Shown piece after piece: positions 18,995 to 30,085 of a stretch of 64,000 nt of DNA; position 1 is the stretch's first letter; each line of letters opens with the position of its first letter. Both the position numbers and the translations under genes were made by a program. The notes below the pieces were generated by a model. The model was not told the DNA's origin. It saw nothing but the letters and a program-made list of their open reading frames with translations, and ran no database searches. This stretch comes from Pictodentalium vernedei (taxonomy: Eukaryota > Mollusca > Scaphopoda > Dentaliida > Dentaliidae), in the NCBI GenBank assembly GCA_031216915.1, contig CM062291.1:35778484-35842483 (forward strand), read 5' to 3'.

Positions 18995-20227
18995 CTGTGT
19001 AAATAAACAAGAAAAAAATTTCTCACAAAGTTATAAAAAGAGCAGAATCTCGTGATTTAGGTGAAAAATATACATCTGATCATTGAGAACTGGATGTTTC
19101 AAATGAAAATGGGAGTGGGATTTTTTTATTTTTCTGTCAATACAGACATATGAAACATATCTGTTTTAATTAAATTCAACTCTTTATCCAGCTTAAACAG
19201 AAGACGAAGCTTGCATTAAAATTTATAGTTACAAATATTCTTCATTTTTTGCCCCAAACCATAACTTATGACCTAGTTTTGGAATGAAGAGTTCAATCAA
19301 ATGAGGAGTGAAAAGCTGTTTGTGAAACAAAAAATAACGAGAGCAAGTGTAATGCCATGGAAAGGTCAATCCACCACCTCCTAAATGAAACAAGGGCAAT
19401 AACTCACAAATAAATACTTGGACATAGCTGGTTTGTAATGCCTTCATGATATTATCACCACAAAGCCATATATTAAATAAATTAGGAAAGAAAGTCTTGA
19501 ACATATGTTTTTGATGTGATGACAACAAAAGGAAATGCGATTACAAGAAATTCTTATCCCATCAAGGGAAATAACTCTTGAAAATATACTTGAACAGAAC
19601 TGGTTTGCAATCCCATTTATGGCATTATCAAAAAGCTGCATATTATATATGGGAAAAACATTTTGGTTTTTCTTTTAGAAGTCATAACAAGAAATGAGGA
19701 AGGAAAGAAAGATGGATGGAAGGATGGGCGGAACCCATTAGTATATCCCTCTCACACTACGTGGTCTGGGTAATAATGCCAAGGATGGACATGCCTCCAT
19801 GCCCCATCATCAATAGATGCCCAACCCCAATTCACCTACCACTCAATCTCACCAACAGAGGAGATTAACACTTATGGTACCCTCCGTGGCATGGCAACAT
19901 TATTCTGGAGAAGAGGGGCTACTAAGTGTTAAGCACTTGTCCTCTAATCCACTTTGCTATTTTTGCAAATAAAATATGTTTAAACTAAACTAACACTATT
20001 TGAACAAACTGAATTGACATATAAGGAACAGGCATATCAAATTTGGTTCAATTCAGTCTGATAGTTTTTAAGAAGTTGCTAATGTAAACTTCACAATGGA
20101 CATATGATGGATGGTTGGGCAACAAATGGATGGAAAGCAAGCAGTAAGGTTCCCAATGAGGTTTGCACTAGGTGATCTAAAAATGAAAATGAGATGAAGA
20201 AAGAGTTCAGCAGAATGTTGCAATTAC
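18995..20227. other. UBR5 intron with decayed repeats
   Basis: A relic of a subfamily A TTAA element lies near 19181-19260. Two diverged units containing CAAGGGAAATAACTCTTG-like sequence occupy 19385-19680, and a SINE-like scrap may lie near 19740-19930. No other gene was seen. Confidence 0.45.
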
Positions 20228-20350
20228 CTGAATCAGTATCCTTATTTGATGTTGAAATACACATTGCAATACACGTGTGTAGAATATTTCTGTTACCATC
20301 ACAATGTTCTTTTACAATATCCTGAATCATTTTCTGGGAACTTGAGGAAC
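20228..20350 (-). CDS. UBR5: UBR5 exon with CDGNRNILH motif
   Basis: This exon is 123 bp: 2 bases, 40 codons, 1 base. The acceptor is TTTCAG and the donor TCAG then GTAATT. It encodes SSSSQKMIQDIVKEHCDGNR and then NILHTCIAMC and ISTSNKDTDS. The vertebrate protein has CDGNRNILHAC followed by CFPTSNKET at this point, which makes this the most diagnostic exon of the set. The serine run before it replaces a different spacer in vertebrates. The last base G joins AT of the following exon to make Asp. Confidence 0.93.
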
Positions 20351-21149
20351 CTGAAATACAATTTAAATCTAAAAGGTGCATCAAGAGTCATGCAAACAGA
20401 CCTTTGGATCAGTCTAATTTGGGCACAACGGCAAATATGGATGTGGCCTGAATGGTTGGAGAAAAAGCACCGGCATTTTCTTCTTCTTGGCGTCTGTTTT
20501 AGGTCTCCCCTCTTAAAATGCTAGTTTACAACCCTTTGTTATAGGTCTTGACCATTATCACTGGTTCCCTCCACCACCCTTTCACCTATGTTTACTCGAC
20601 TAACTCGAGAAGGCTTCTTAGTTTCCCAGTGTCGAGGCAAAGGTCTATTTGAATGTAAATTACGCATGGCGTTTAATGAGAAATGCCACAAACATGAATA
20701 TAATAGATCTCAAGCTTTAAGTGCATGATCATATGGAATTCGCCACAGAAAAGCAATCGTCGGCGACAGTGTCGTATATGACACTGTCAACGCCAATTGC
20801 TTTTCTATGACATACTCTATGGGTTTTTTTAAAAATTATTTATCTGTTGCATTCTTTGATTTGAAGGTAAGCTCTAAGCTATATTACAAGCATCAGGGAA
20901 ACCTGGATGAACTATATATTGCCGAAACACTGCAAAACATTATCTTATTTGGGCACAGCGTTTACCGTCGTTAGTTGGGAAGAATTTAAAGGTCTGCATG
21001 CCAAGCTTTTAAAGGGTTAAAAGTGTCCATTTCACTTTGAGGATAATATCATATGGGTCACTGATGGCCTTTCTGTACATTATGATGAACGCATATTTGA
21101 AATTGAGCTGAAAATAAAGAATTGTCAGTGAGGGAGTAAGCCATAACTA
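20351..21149. other. UBR5 intron with one hairpin
   Basis: 20747-20806 forms a 60-bp imperfect hairpin (AGAAAAGCAAT / ATTGCTTTTCT around GACAGTGTC / GACACTGTC). Otherwise nothing was recognised. Confidence 0.55.
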
Positions 21150-21153
21150 TTAA

Positions 21154-21386
21154 CCCTTTACCTAACGAATCGTCTGCATCCGCCCGCGTAATTCAGCAGT
21201 TGAAAAAATATTATTTTTCAAAAAAATTCAACAAAACCATATCATGTGACCCCTCGTTGGAACGAGCTCGTCGAGCTCGTTCCAACGAGGGGTCACATGA
21301 TATGGTTTTGTTGAAATTTTTTGAAAAATTTGAAAAAATTATATTTAAAATAATAAATTTTGATATCGTCTGCGTTGGGTAAAGGG
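21154..21386. mobile_element. TTAA palindromic MITE (subfamily B, complete)
   Basis: TTAA at 21150-21153 and 21387-21390. It begins CCCTTTACCTAACG and ends GTTGGGTAAAGGG. The centre holds CACATGATATGGTTTTGTTG on one arm and its complement on the other. Confidence 0.92.
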
Positions 21387-21390
21387 TTAA

Positions 21391-21576
21391 CCCTTTACCC
21401 AATGCAAAGGATTTCAAAGTTTATTATTTTAATTATTGTTCTTTAAAATTGAAAACTGTTCCAATGAGCGGTCATATGATAAGGCTTTGATGAAATCTTT
21501 TGAAAACATTTTTTTTTTCCCAACTCTTAATTTGTAAATTATGAGACTGGATGCGGCCGATATGTTAGGTAAGGGG
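21391..21576. mobile_element. TTAA MITE abutting its neighbour
   Basis: It starts CCCTTTACCCAATGC directly after the right TTAA of the previous element and ends GTTAGGTAAGGGG then TTGA. The centre is eroded. Confidence 0.75.
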
Positions 21577-21680
21577 TTGAAAAAAGGCCACAAGGCCAAT
21601 ATTTCAATACAATATGCATTTCTCCACTAGTTACTATTTCCTCATAACAGGTTTTGTGAAAATTACAACTAAATGAGAAA

Positions 21681-23326
21681 GTGTCAATGACACTGTAGCT
21701 CAACTTGTGTAAGACATGTACATGTATAGTATGCGACACAGCAATGACAAACATCTAGGTAATGACCTGATAACAAAGGTACATATAAAGTATTGTAACG
21801 GTCTGTACATAAATGCTGACCGTAGACTTAACAAATGTATAGGTAAAGTATTGTAAAGGTGGGCGACAGTTAGATGCTAAACAAGAAAAGAAATCTTTGA
21901 GTCCCAGAGTGGGTATGACTGAACCCAAAAATATTTGTTCTCATAGCACAGTGATACCAAAGGCACCCCAAAACACTCGTTCCTGTCCCAAGGTGATAAC
22001 AAAGGTACCCAAGAAGTTTTGTGAAGATTGGTTCATAAATACAGCCCCTAGCCAGAGCAGTATTGACATGTGCACTTACTGTGTATAAGTAGCACTGAAT
22101 AAATCAAAGTTCTAATTTGCATAATTTCTGCACGAGAAAAAAAACCTGTATTATATGTGATGTATTCCATGTTACTGAACATTCATACAAAAATTTATTC
22201 ATATCAGAACTTTCATACAGAAGTTCTGTACAAAAAACTGATTGCATTAATTTTGGTACAAAATGGCTGCTGGCGGCCATCTTGAATTTCGGACTGCACC
22301 CAAAACACTTGTTCTCGTCCCACGGTGATAACAAAGGTACCCAAGAAGTTTTGTAAAGATCGGTTCATAAATACGGCCTTTAGCCTGAGTCGTAGAGAAG
22401 TTGTGTACAAAAAACTGATTGGACCTAATTTCGGTACAAAATGGCCACCGGCAGCCATCTTGAATTTTGGACTGCACCCAGAAACACTCGTTCTCGTCCC
22501 AAGGTGATAACAAAGGTACCCAAGAAGTTTCGTGAAGGTCGGTTCATAAATACAGCCTCTAGCCTGAGTCGTATTGACATGTGCACTTACTGTGTATAAG
22601 TAGCACTGAATAAATCGAAGTTCATCTAATTTGCATAATTTCTGCACGAGAAAAAACCCTGTATTATATGTGATGTATTCCATGTTACTAAACATTCATT
22701 CACAAATTTATTCAAATTAGAACCTTCATATAGAAGTTCTGCACCAAAAACTGATTGTACCTAATTTTGTTTAAAAATGGCCACCGGCAGCCATCCTGAA
22801 TTTCGGACCGCACCCAAAAACACTCGTTCTCGTCCCAAGGTGATAACAAAGGTACCCAAGAAGTTTTGTGAAGATCGGTTCATAAATACAGCCTCCAGCC
22901 CAAGCCGTATTGACATGTGCACTTACTGTGTATAAGGAGCACCGAATAAATCGAAGTTCATCTAATTTGCATAATTTCTGCACGAGAAAAAAACCCGTAT
23001 TATATGTGATGTATTCCATGTTACTAAACATTCATACAAAAATTTATTCAAATCAGAACTTTCATACAGAAGTTCTGTACAAAAAAACTGATTGTACTAA
23101 CTAAAGTACAAAATGGCTGCTGGTGGCCATCTTGAATTTTGGACCGCACCCAAAAACACCTGTTCACGTCCCACGCTGATAACAAAGGTACTCAAGAAGT
23201 TTGGTAAAGATTGGTTTACAAATACGGCCTCTAGCCCAAGCTGTATTAAATTGACGGACAGACAGACAATGGACGGCAGGCCATGGCATAACCTCAAATT
23301 TGACTTACGTCAAAGTTGAGCTAAAA
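21681..23326 (+). mobile_element. Composite tandem element, copy 1
   Basis: It begins with the hairpin GTGTCAATGACAC and arm TAGCTCAACTTG and ends with AAATTTGACTTACGTCAAAG then TTGAGCTAAAAA. The core has repeated units carrying GGCCATCTTGAATTT (about 22275, 22454, 22792, 23129), at 179- or about 337-bp spacing. A short GACGGACAGACAGAC tract precedes the 3' hairpin. It encodes no protein and Helentron-like status is inferred. Confidence 0.7.
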
Positions 23327-23334
23327 AGGACGAC

Positions 23335-24135
23335 TATTACTTGAAACAAGAGGCCTTTCAGGGTAAACAACTCGGCCCATGTCACTGCTTTTAGGGAAAG
23401 CTAAATACAACAAAGAATCCATGTGTTACTTCTTCTGACCTTAACCTTCATGATATGACAATGGGTCAAGGTCATGAAACAACATTAGGTTGTGGGTAAC
23501 AATTGTCTGAAGTATGAACAAGATCGGTCACATAGATTCTATTATACAAACCAGACGAGGCCTGTATAATATAAAAGTTTTTCTGTCTGTGACTTTTACC
23601 TTGATATGATCTTGGATCAAAGTCATGACATACCTTTGAGTCATGAGCAATAATTGTACCAAGTATGAATAGATCTGCCAATCATACAAACTTATAAGGA
23701 CAAGGGCTGTGTAACAATATCATGGTTTTGCTGTCTGTGACCTTGCCCTCGATGATATGACCTTGGATCAAAGTTGAGTTGAGTCATGAGCAATAATTGT
23801 ACTAACTGTACCAAGTATGAGCAAGATCTGCCAATTAGATCAAATTATATGGACCAGACAAAAATGACAAAAGTTTTCTTGACTGTTACCTGATATATGG
23901 GGCCAGTGACCTTCATCTTGAGGGAACAGACCTCATTATAACTGATGAGACACTGTCTGGTGACAATAAATATGGTTACAAAGTTTTGTTAAAAATATTC
24001 AGTGATTAAGATATTATGGCCCGGGCAAACAAAATGTTGACAACAGATTGATAGATTGACAGTGGGATGGACGGGCTGACAACAGACAACACAGCATTAC
24101 AAAAGCTCCGCTGACATTTTGTCAGGCAGAGCTAA
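23335..24135 (+). mobile_element. Tandem-unit element with 3' hairpin
   Basis: Three to four units of about 150-160 bp carry GTGACCTT...GATATGACCTTGGATCAAAG. The end has AGCTCCGCTGACATTTTGTC then AGGCAGAGCTAAAC, a 3' hairpin of the same kind as its neighbours. A GGATGGACGGG stretch lies before it. Confidence 0.5.
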
Positions 24136-24136
24136 A

Positions 24137-25385
24137 CTAGAAGTAGCCGCCAGGGGTGGTCAATCCCCCGAAAAATCACCCCGATACAGTAACCTTGGCA
24201 ATATATTACATTAAATTAACACAGCCAGTGGTGGGATTGTTTACTCAAACAATACAGATTAGATTACCTGTATTTGATGACATGTTAAGTTCGGTTTCGA
24301 TCGGGACTGATAAAATTTTAAGTTCAAGGTCACTGTGACCTTAACCTTTGGCACAATGACCTAAAAATATGGAGGGTTCTTCATCTCATCCTGCTCAACC
24401 CACATACAAAGTTGCGTTTCGATTGGGAATGCATAATTTTAATAATTAAGAGAGCCGAAACAATTCCGTCAAAAAAAAATTCAATTTCAAGGTCACTGTG
24501 ACCTTGATCTTTGGTATAATGATCTAAAAAATAAATAGGGTTCTTACTTTCAACTGCTCAACCCATAAGCCAGGTTTAGTACTGATCAGGGCAAGCAAAA
24601 TTTCAACTAGAGAAGCCAACACTGGGAAATGTTTAAGTTCAAGGTCACTGTGACCTTGACCTTTGGCACAATGACCAGAAAATAATTAGGGTTCTTCCTC
24701 TCATCATACTTAACCCACATGTCAAGTTGGGTTTCAGCTGGCCAAGCAGAACTTTAACTGGTTGAGTGCTGGAAGCCCATATTTGGGCTTAATTCTGAGG
24801 TGAAGGTATCACAACTTGACTGCTTCATACTCAGTGGATGTACTTCATATCATCTTTGAAGAGAAATCAGTTAGTCTGCAAGGCTTTGCCTTGTTACAAT
24901 TTATGGGAGAGTGCCTACAGGCACTCTCCCATAAACTGTAACAAGACAAAGATGTGTGAACAAATATTGATAGCCAAAAATAATTTAGCACTCTACCAGT
25001 TAATTACAGAGCAGAAACCAACACAGATAAAAATTGAAGTTCAAGATCACTGTGACATTAACTTTTGGCACAACGATCCCAAAATGAATAGGGTTCTTCT
25101 CATCATGCCTAACCCACAGGCCAAGAGTGGCTTCAGCCGGTCAAGTGGATCTTTAATGACAGAGTGGAAACCAATGCTGATAAAGTAGAAGTTCAAGGTC
25201 ACTGTGACCTTGACCTTTGGCATAATGATCCCAAAATAAATAAGGTTCTTCCTCTCATCAGGCCGAACACACACGTCAAGTTTAGTTTTAGTCAGACAAG
25301 TGGAATTTTAGTTAGAGAGTGGAAACCAACTCCGTCTAGAGACGGACTGACAGCACCAAAGCTATAACCCCCAGAAATTTAAGGG
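24137..25385 (+). mobile_element. Tandem-unit element split by a TTAA MITE
   Basis: About 150-160-bp units carry AAGGTCACTGTGACCTTGAC (about 24328, 24491, 24642, 25050, 25198). The 5' part has CAATCCCCCG and the 3' part CTATAACCCCCAG followed by G-rich sequence. The unit at 24750 is interrupted by a 242-bp element. Confidence 0.55.
24758..24999. mobile_element. 242-bp TTAA foldback MITE, inverted copy
   Basis: TTAA at 24754-24757 and 25000-25003. The ends are CTGGTTGAGTGCT and AGCACTCTACCAG. The internal hairpin is GGGAGAGTGCC / GGCACTCTCCC. Removing it restores CTTTAATTACAGAGCAGAAA, which resembles sibling units (CTTTAATGACAGAGTGGAAA). Confidence 0.9.
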
Positions 25386-26491
25386 GAGGGGGGGGGGGGG
25401 AACAAAAAGAAATCGTAGTAAAATAAGTGTTAAAATAGAGTATAAACTTGTTAACTCCATATCAGATATCTTGAATGAAGCAATACCTTGAAGTCTGCCA
25501 TCAGTCCTGACCAATTGACTGTATAATTAGTACAGAGGAGCCCAATTAATTGTATATCTCTTAACAGGATAACGCTGTTAATTGTATATGACATACAAAC
25601 ACCAAACCATTTACCATACAATCAGTACAAATTTGACCTGTTACTTGGACCCAGAGAATTCTAAATATTTGGTTCACATTCGATTCAACCTCGAGCGATA
25701 TACAATTCAATTTGAGTATGAGGCTCAGATAATAGTTTTGAATAGTTACCAGGTTTTAAGTTCGTTAAAAATGAGATTTTGCGGCAAAATCACTCTTTTT
25801 GTTCAGTTCAATGGACATACTCTACCGCTAAAAAAGCAATTCAAGGGTTAAAACATTGATAAATATGCTTAATAATAACTCAATGCAACAAGTTTTCATT
25901 TCTTTTTTGGTTTATATCTCCTGCTAAACCTACTAACAAAATATACAATCGTGATGGTTTGAAAATGATTGGTTAGTAAATTTTCAGAATTCGAATTATG
26001 GAGGAAATCCGAGGAATTGCCAAAAAGAAACCATTGCACACTCGAGGTTCTTGATAACTGACTTTACTGTTAACATAAATCAGACGAATATTGATGAAGA
26101 AACTGTGTCAAAATAGTGGAGCGCTAGAAGCTACTATCAGGGCTTTAAACAGGGTTCGTACCCCAAATCAAGATTGAAATTCAAGGACATTTCCAGGACT
26201 TTCAAGGACCAAAAAAAGCGAATTTCCATGACCAATATTTCTATCTGTAATAACAAAAAATATGCAATATATTTACTGTTAACATAAATCAGATAAATAT
26301 TGATGAAGAAACTGTGTTAAAGTTGTGTTTATTAACTTGTGGAGAGCTAGAAGCTACTATCAGGGCTTTAAAAAAATGAGGGTACCAGAGTAAAAGACGT
26401 TTTCCTTGTTCATGTTTCATATCGTGTCATGTATCCATTCGTGCAAACGAAGACGCTTTGCTGTGGGTGTAATGGGGACTTCATTGTTTTT
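25386..26491. other. UBR5 intron, no gene
   Basis: Starts with a G-rich run. An 89-codon plus-strand open frame at 25582-25851 is unrecognised. 26055-26160 and 26270-26375 are a direct duplication sharing GATGAAGAAACTGTGT and GAAGCTACTATCAGGGCTTT. Confidence 0.5.
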
Positions 26492-26495
26492 TTAA

Positions 26496-26654
26496 CACTT
26501 TACCTAATATGAAAAGCAGACGACACTTGCAAAAAAAAAAATTCCTGAATAGCTATTATTTTTATTTTTGTCTCAAAAACATAGGTTATGATCCCTCATT
26601 GGATGAGCTCGTTCCAATGAGGGGTCATAACCTATGTTTTAGAGACAAAAAATG
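26496..26654. mobile_element. TTAA MITE, truncated at right
   Basis: A left end after TTAA, then the central palindrome, breaking off after GAGACAAAAAATG into unrelated sequence. Confidence 0.75.
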
Positions 26655-26879
26655 TTTCATATTCAGTCAATTCAGTGATAGTTTGAAAATGACTGATTAT
26701 TGAAATTTCGGAATTTGAATTATGGACGTAATCTGAGGAATTGTCAGAACAAAACTATTTATTACTTTCCAAAGTGTGATTTACTGGAATTTCCAGGTTT
26801 GATTACAAACGATAACTTCACAAGTGAATTATGCACTCAACAACTGAGTCATGGGGACTTCATTGTTTTTGTTTTTTAA

Positions 26880-27075
26880 CCCTTTACCTAATATGAAAAG
26901 CAGACAACACTTGCAAAAAAAAATTCTTGAATAGCTATTATTTTCATTTTTTGTCTCAAAACATAGATTATGACCCCTCAATGGAACGAGCTCAATGAGA
27001 CAAAAATTGAAAAAAATAATGAAAATTAATTGGCGATTTTTGAGAATAGTGCTGGCCGTTATGTTAGGTAAAGGG
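26880..27075. mobile_element. TTAA MITE with lost central palindrome
   Basis: TTAA at 26876-26879 and 27076-27079, both ends intact. The palindrome is reduced to CGAGCTCAATGAG. Its left flank (GGGGACTTCATTGTTTTT) repeats the flank of the copy at 26496. Confidence 0.82.
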
Positions 27076-27117
27076 TTAAATAATACAATTATCGTTAATA
27101 ATGAAAAGTAATAAACA

Positions 27118-27267
27118 GAGTAATCGCTTGACTGGACTGGTTACATGAAATAATTCATTCAAGGCGAGGGAATATATTGTAAAACACTCGTGCGCATTCG
27201 TGTTTGTACAACATCCCTCACCTCTCATGAATTATTTCACCTAACCAGTCCAGTCAATAGATTACTC
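27118..27267. mobile_element. 150-bp foldback element
   Basis: Inverted arms GAGTAATCGCTTGACTGGAC and GTCCAGTCAATAGATTACTC, with GAAATAATTCAT / ATGAATTATTTC inside. Confidence 0.75.
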
Positions 27268-27609
27268 TCTATATATTCACTGTAGTTCTTGATTACTGAC
27301 TTTATTGTTAACATAAATCAGATGACATGATCAAAGTTGTGTTTATTAACAGATGGCATTGTCTTCTTCTCGAGTTTGAATTGATAAAAGAGCAGATGTC
27401 ATTTAATTGTGCTCTTAAAATCTCCATTATATAAATGTTTAAAATTCCATCCCTTCTCCAAATAGCCAGAAGGTTAAAGAACATAAATTCCATTATGATA
27501 AAACTTTCAGATCCTTTGAAATTCTGATTTACAGAAAATAAAGAACACCTGCATGTCGCGATGTCTTCTAAATCCAGGAGATTGCAACAGGTGTTAATAC
27601 CAGCAGCAC
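27268..27609. other. UBR5 intron, no gene
   Basis: Repeats part of the 26275 block (TTGTTAACATAAATCAGAT). No exon was recognised. Confidence 0.45.
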
Positions 27610-27654
27610 TACTAATAATAATAATAGGTAAGATTTATATAGCGCACATTTCAC
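27610..27654 (-). mobile_element. LINE 3' terminus, displaced
   Basis: On the minus strand GTGCGCTATATAAATCTTAC then CTATTATTATTATTA is the characteristic 3' tail of CR1/L2-like LINEs. It continues the LINE fragment that stops at 36276, from which it was separated by the element at 27655-36275. Confidence 0.7.
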
Positions 27655-27913
27655 AATACCGTATTTCATCTAAATTTTCGGACACTTTTTGTTTTCGGAC
27701 ATCATTTTTTCATCAAAAAATAATTTTTTTTAAGCCTCAAAATTTTCGGACACCCACTCAAAGATAGTCCCGGACTGGTGTGGTGGGAAAATCCCAGTGA
27801 AACATAAATCCAAAATGACAATGATTTTCTTTTCAGTTGAATATTTCATCTTTCTTTGTTTGTTTTATGTTAAAAGTTAAAAAATTTATAGTAATTTATA
27901 TATTTTTTATACT

Positions 27914-28103
27914 TACCAATGACCCAGACTTAGCTGGTGCTAACTCCAACAAAACCAGGGCCAAACACAAATTTTGCCCCCCCAATCCCCAAAATTTGCA
28001 TCCAAAACAAAAAGAAATCATGTCCTAAAGGACCTCCATACTACGCATCTACTGCGCATGCGTAGTGACGCAGTCGTCCCGAAATTGGCGCCAATTATCA
28101 TTC
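27914..28103. repeat. DIRS copy 2 inverted terminal repeat, left
   Basis: Inverted match of 34804-34992, with one extra C in a C-run. The NRF1-like palindrome is degraded here (GCGCATGCGTAG). Confidence 0.93.
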
Positions 28104-28179
28104 TTACTGGCAGTGCCTGGTCAGCGCTATGTACTCAGCGGGGAGGCAAGAGTTCCCAACTCCAGGGAGGGCCATCCCC

Positions 28180-28268
28180 GTCTGGGTCATTGGTAAGTAT
28201 AAAAAATATATAAATTACTATAAATTTTTTAACATTTTTATACTGTACCAATGACCCAGACTTAGCTG
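28180..28268. repeat. DIRS copy 2 internal complementary region
   Basis: 89 bp, the reverse complement of the right end (35 bp) joined to the left end (54 bp), as in copy 1. Confidence 0.94.
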
Positions 28269-28867
28269 AATAGTAAACAGGCTGGAGGGCCTAGGACATA
28301 GAGGAAAATCCAATAAGCTCAACTATATAGTAAAGAGGTAACCCCTTAAGGAGAAAAGGAGTATTAGGCTTTACATGTATCTTTCTTATTTAATATTAAA
28401 TTAGAAAGATACACTACCCTTAATAATTGAGCACAATAACATTCATGTTCTCTATTAACATCCAGTATAACCCTTATACTAATTATTTTTAAAGCAAGCC
28501 AATAAATAAAGTAGTCCAGAGAATTGAGACTCTTTATAATCATTTAAAAGTGTCCGAGTATTGTATATTAAAGCCCGTTTGACACTTGACATATACAAAT
28601 GCTTCACACCGAGCTACACTTTAAAAATAAGACATGAATGAATTTAAACATTAATATTACACTTTAAAACCATCCCGGAAGCGACTCAGAAATACTGACT
28701 TGGAGGAGGCATTCCCTTGCTTTTCACTATAAAGCAGGTGACCTAAGGGAACACCCGCCCCCCCCCCCCCTTCCCCTTGCCCTGGGTCAAATAGCCCAGA
28801 GCGAAGAGGGCAGCCGGACGGAGTCACTGCCGGAACAGAAAGCCTGCATAACTATAGTTGCAACTGT

Positions 28868-30085
28868 TTAGTGGACGACATTCTGAGCAACAGATAACGG
28901 ACCTAAACAATGCAGGTCTCCAGAAATGGACTCAATATTTCTGAGATAAAAATTCGTAAATGTGGATGGCTGAGACCAATAAGCAGCCTTCATTAAATCT
29001 GTAATAGCAACACTATTAGCATAAGCCCAGGAAGTAGAAAGAGCTCTTACTTCATGAGCAGAAATCTTAAGCACAGACTGCTGAGAAGAAGATAAATCTT
29101 CATAAGCAGTACGGATAGTTAATTGAATCCATCTAGCAATAGAATGGACTGAAATGTCCTTTCTATTAGGCATCAAAGACAGAAAGAAACGTTTCCGTCC
29201 CTTTCTGATAAACTGAGATCTCTGTTTATAGATACGTAGTGCTCTAACAGGACAGAGTAAAGGCCTACGCCCGTCTGAAGACGGAAGAGCTTTAATAACA
29301 ATAGGTTCCGGATATTTATTAGGAGCCTGATTCTTAGCTAAAAAACCCACATTAGTAGTGAAGGTGATAGTGTTCCCAACACTACGATAATGAGAATCAT
29401 CCACCGATAGTGCATGAAGCTCACTGACTCTTCTGGCAGAAGAGAAAGCTAAGAGAAAAGCTGTCTTATAAGATAAGAATTTGAAATCTACTGTCCCAAG
29501 AGGTTCAAATGGCTTTTCCTTCAATTTAAGGAGAACCCAAGCTAAATTCCACTTAGGAATTAATCTAAGAGTTCTGGGTCTATTTATCGAAAAGTTTCTA
29601 ACCAACTTCGATAAAGAGACATTAGATCCAAATTGTAAACTATCATGATGTGCATAGGTATCAGATAACATAGATCTATAACCCTTTATAGTAACAGGCT
29701 GCAGTTTGATTTCGTCAAACAAGTATACTAAAAAGTTTGCAATGTCTGGTATAGAGGGATCAAATATATCTACAGAATGATCCCTACACCAACGACGAAA
29801 AACCTTCCACTTAGCCGCATAGTTTAGCGAAGAGGAGGTCCTCCTACAGTTAGAAATCGCGTCCACTGCTCGTCCTGTAAAGTGCTTGCCATGCAAGAAG
29901 GACCGCACAACGGAAAAACGTGAAGGTTGAGACCTTGCGGGTTGTGATGGAGTTGGCGCGATTTCCCCTGCGAAAGAAGATCCTCTCGTGGAGGAAGCTT
30001 CCGCGGTAGGTCCCACAACAGACACCTGAGTAGATTTATCCACGGTCTCTGTGGCGACAGAGATGCTACCAACAGAATCTTGCAT
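28868..30085 (-). CDS. DIRS tyrosine recombinase, copy 2
   Basis: 405 residues from the ATG equivalent to that chosen in copy 1. The catalytic Arg (ARRVSELHAL), HEVR and FTNFYLRN tyrosine are all present. Here the upstream extension of the frame is broken between about 30977 and 31153 while RT remains open, which argues that the extension is not part of the protein. Confidence 0.92.
   Translation of the reverse strand: MQDSVGSISVATETVDKSTQVSVVGPTAEASSTRGSSFAGEIAPTPSQPARSQPSRFSVVRSFLHGKHFTGRAVDAISNCRRTSSSLNYAAKWKVFRRWCRDHSVDIFDPSIPDIANFLVYLFDEIKLQPVTIKGYRSMLSDTYAHHDSLQFGSNVSLSKLVRNFSINRPRTLRLIPKWNLAWVLLKLKEKPFEPLGTVDFKFLSYKTAFLLAFSSARRVSELHALSVDDSHYRSVGNTITFTTNVGFLAKNQAPNKYPEPIVIKALPSSDGRRPLLCPVRALRIYKQRSQFIRKGRKRFFLSLMPNRKDISVHSIARWIQLTIRTAYEDLSSSQQSVLKISAHEVRALSTSWAYANSVAITDLMKAAYWSQPSTFTNFYLRNIESISGDLHCLGPLSVAQNVVH

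Noticed and set aside
22213-23031. Repeated frames with CGPKFKMAA-like and TRTSVFGCG-like peptides
   Set aside because: They recur in every unit of the composite element in both orientations and are shifted or broken from unit to unit, so this is repeat DNA.
25582-25851. 89-codon plus-strand frame with plausible-looking composition
   Set aside because: No homology recognised, wrong strand for UBR5 and no splice signals that would extend it.
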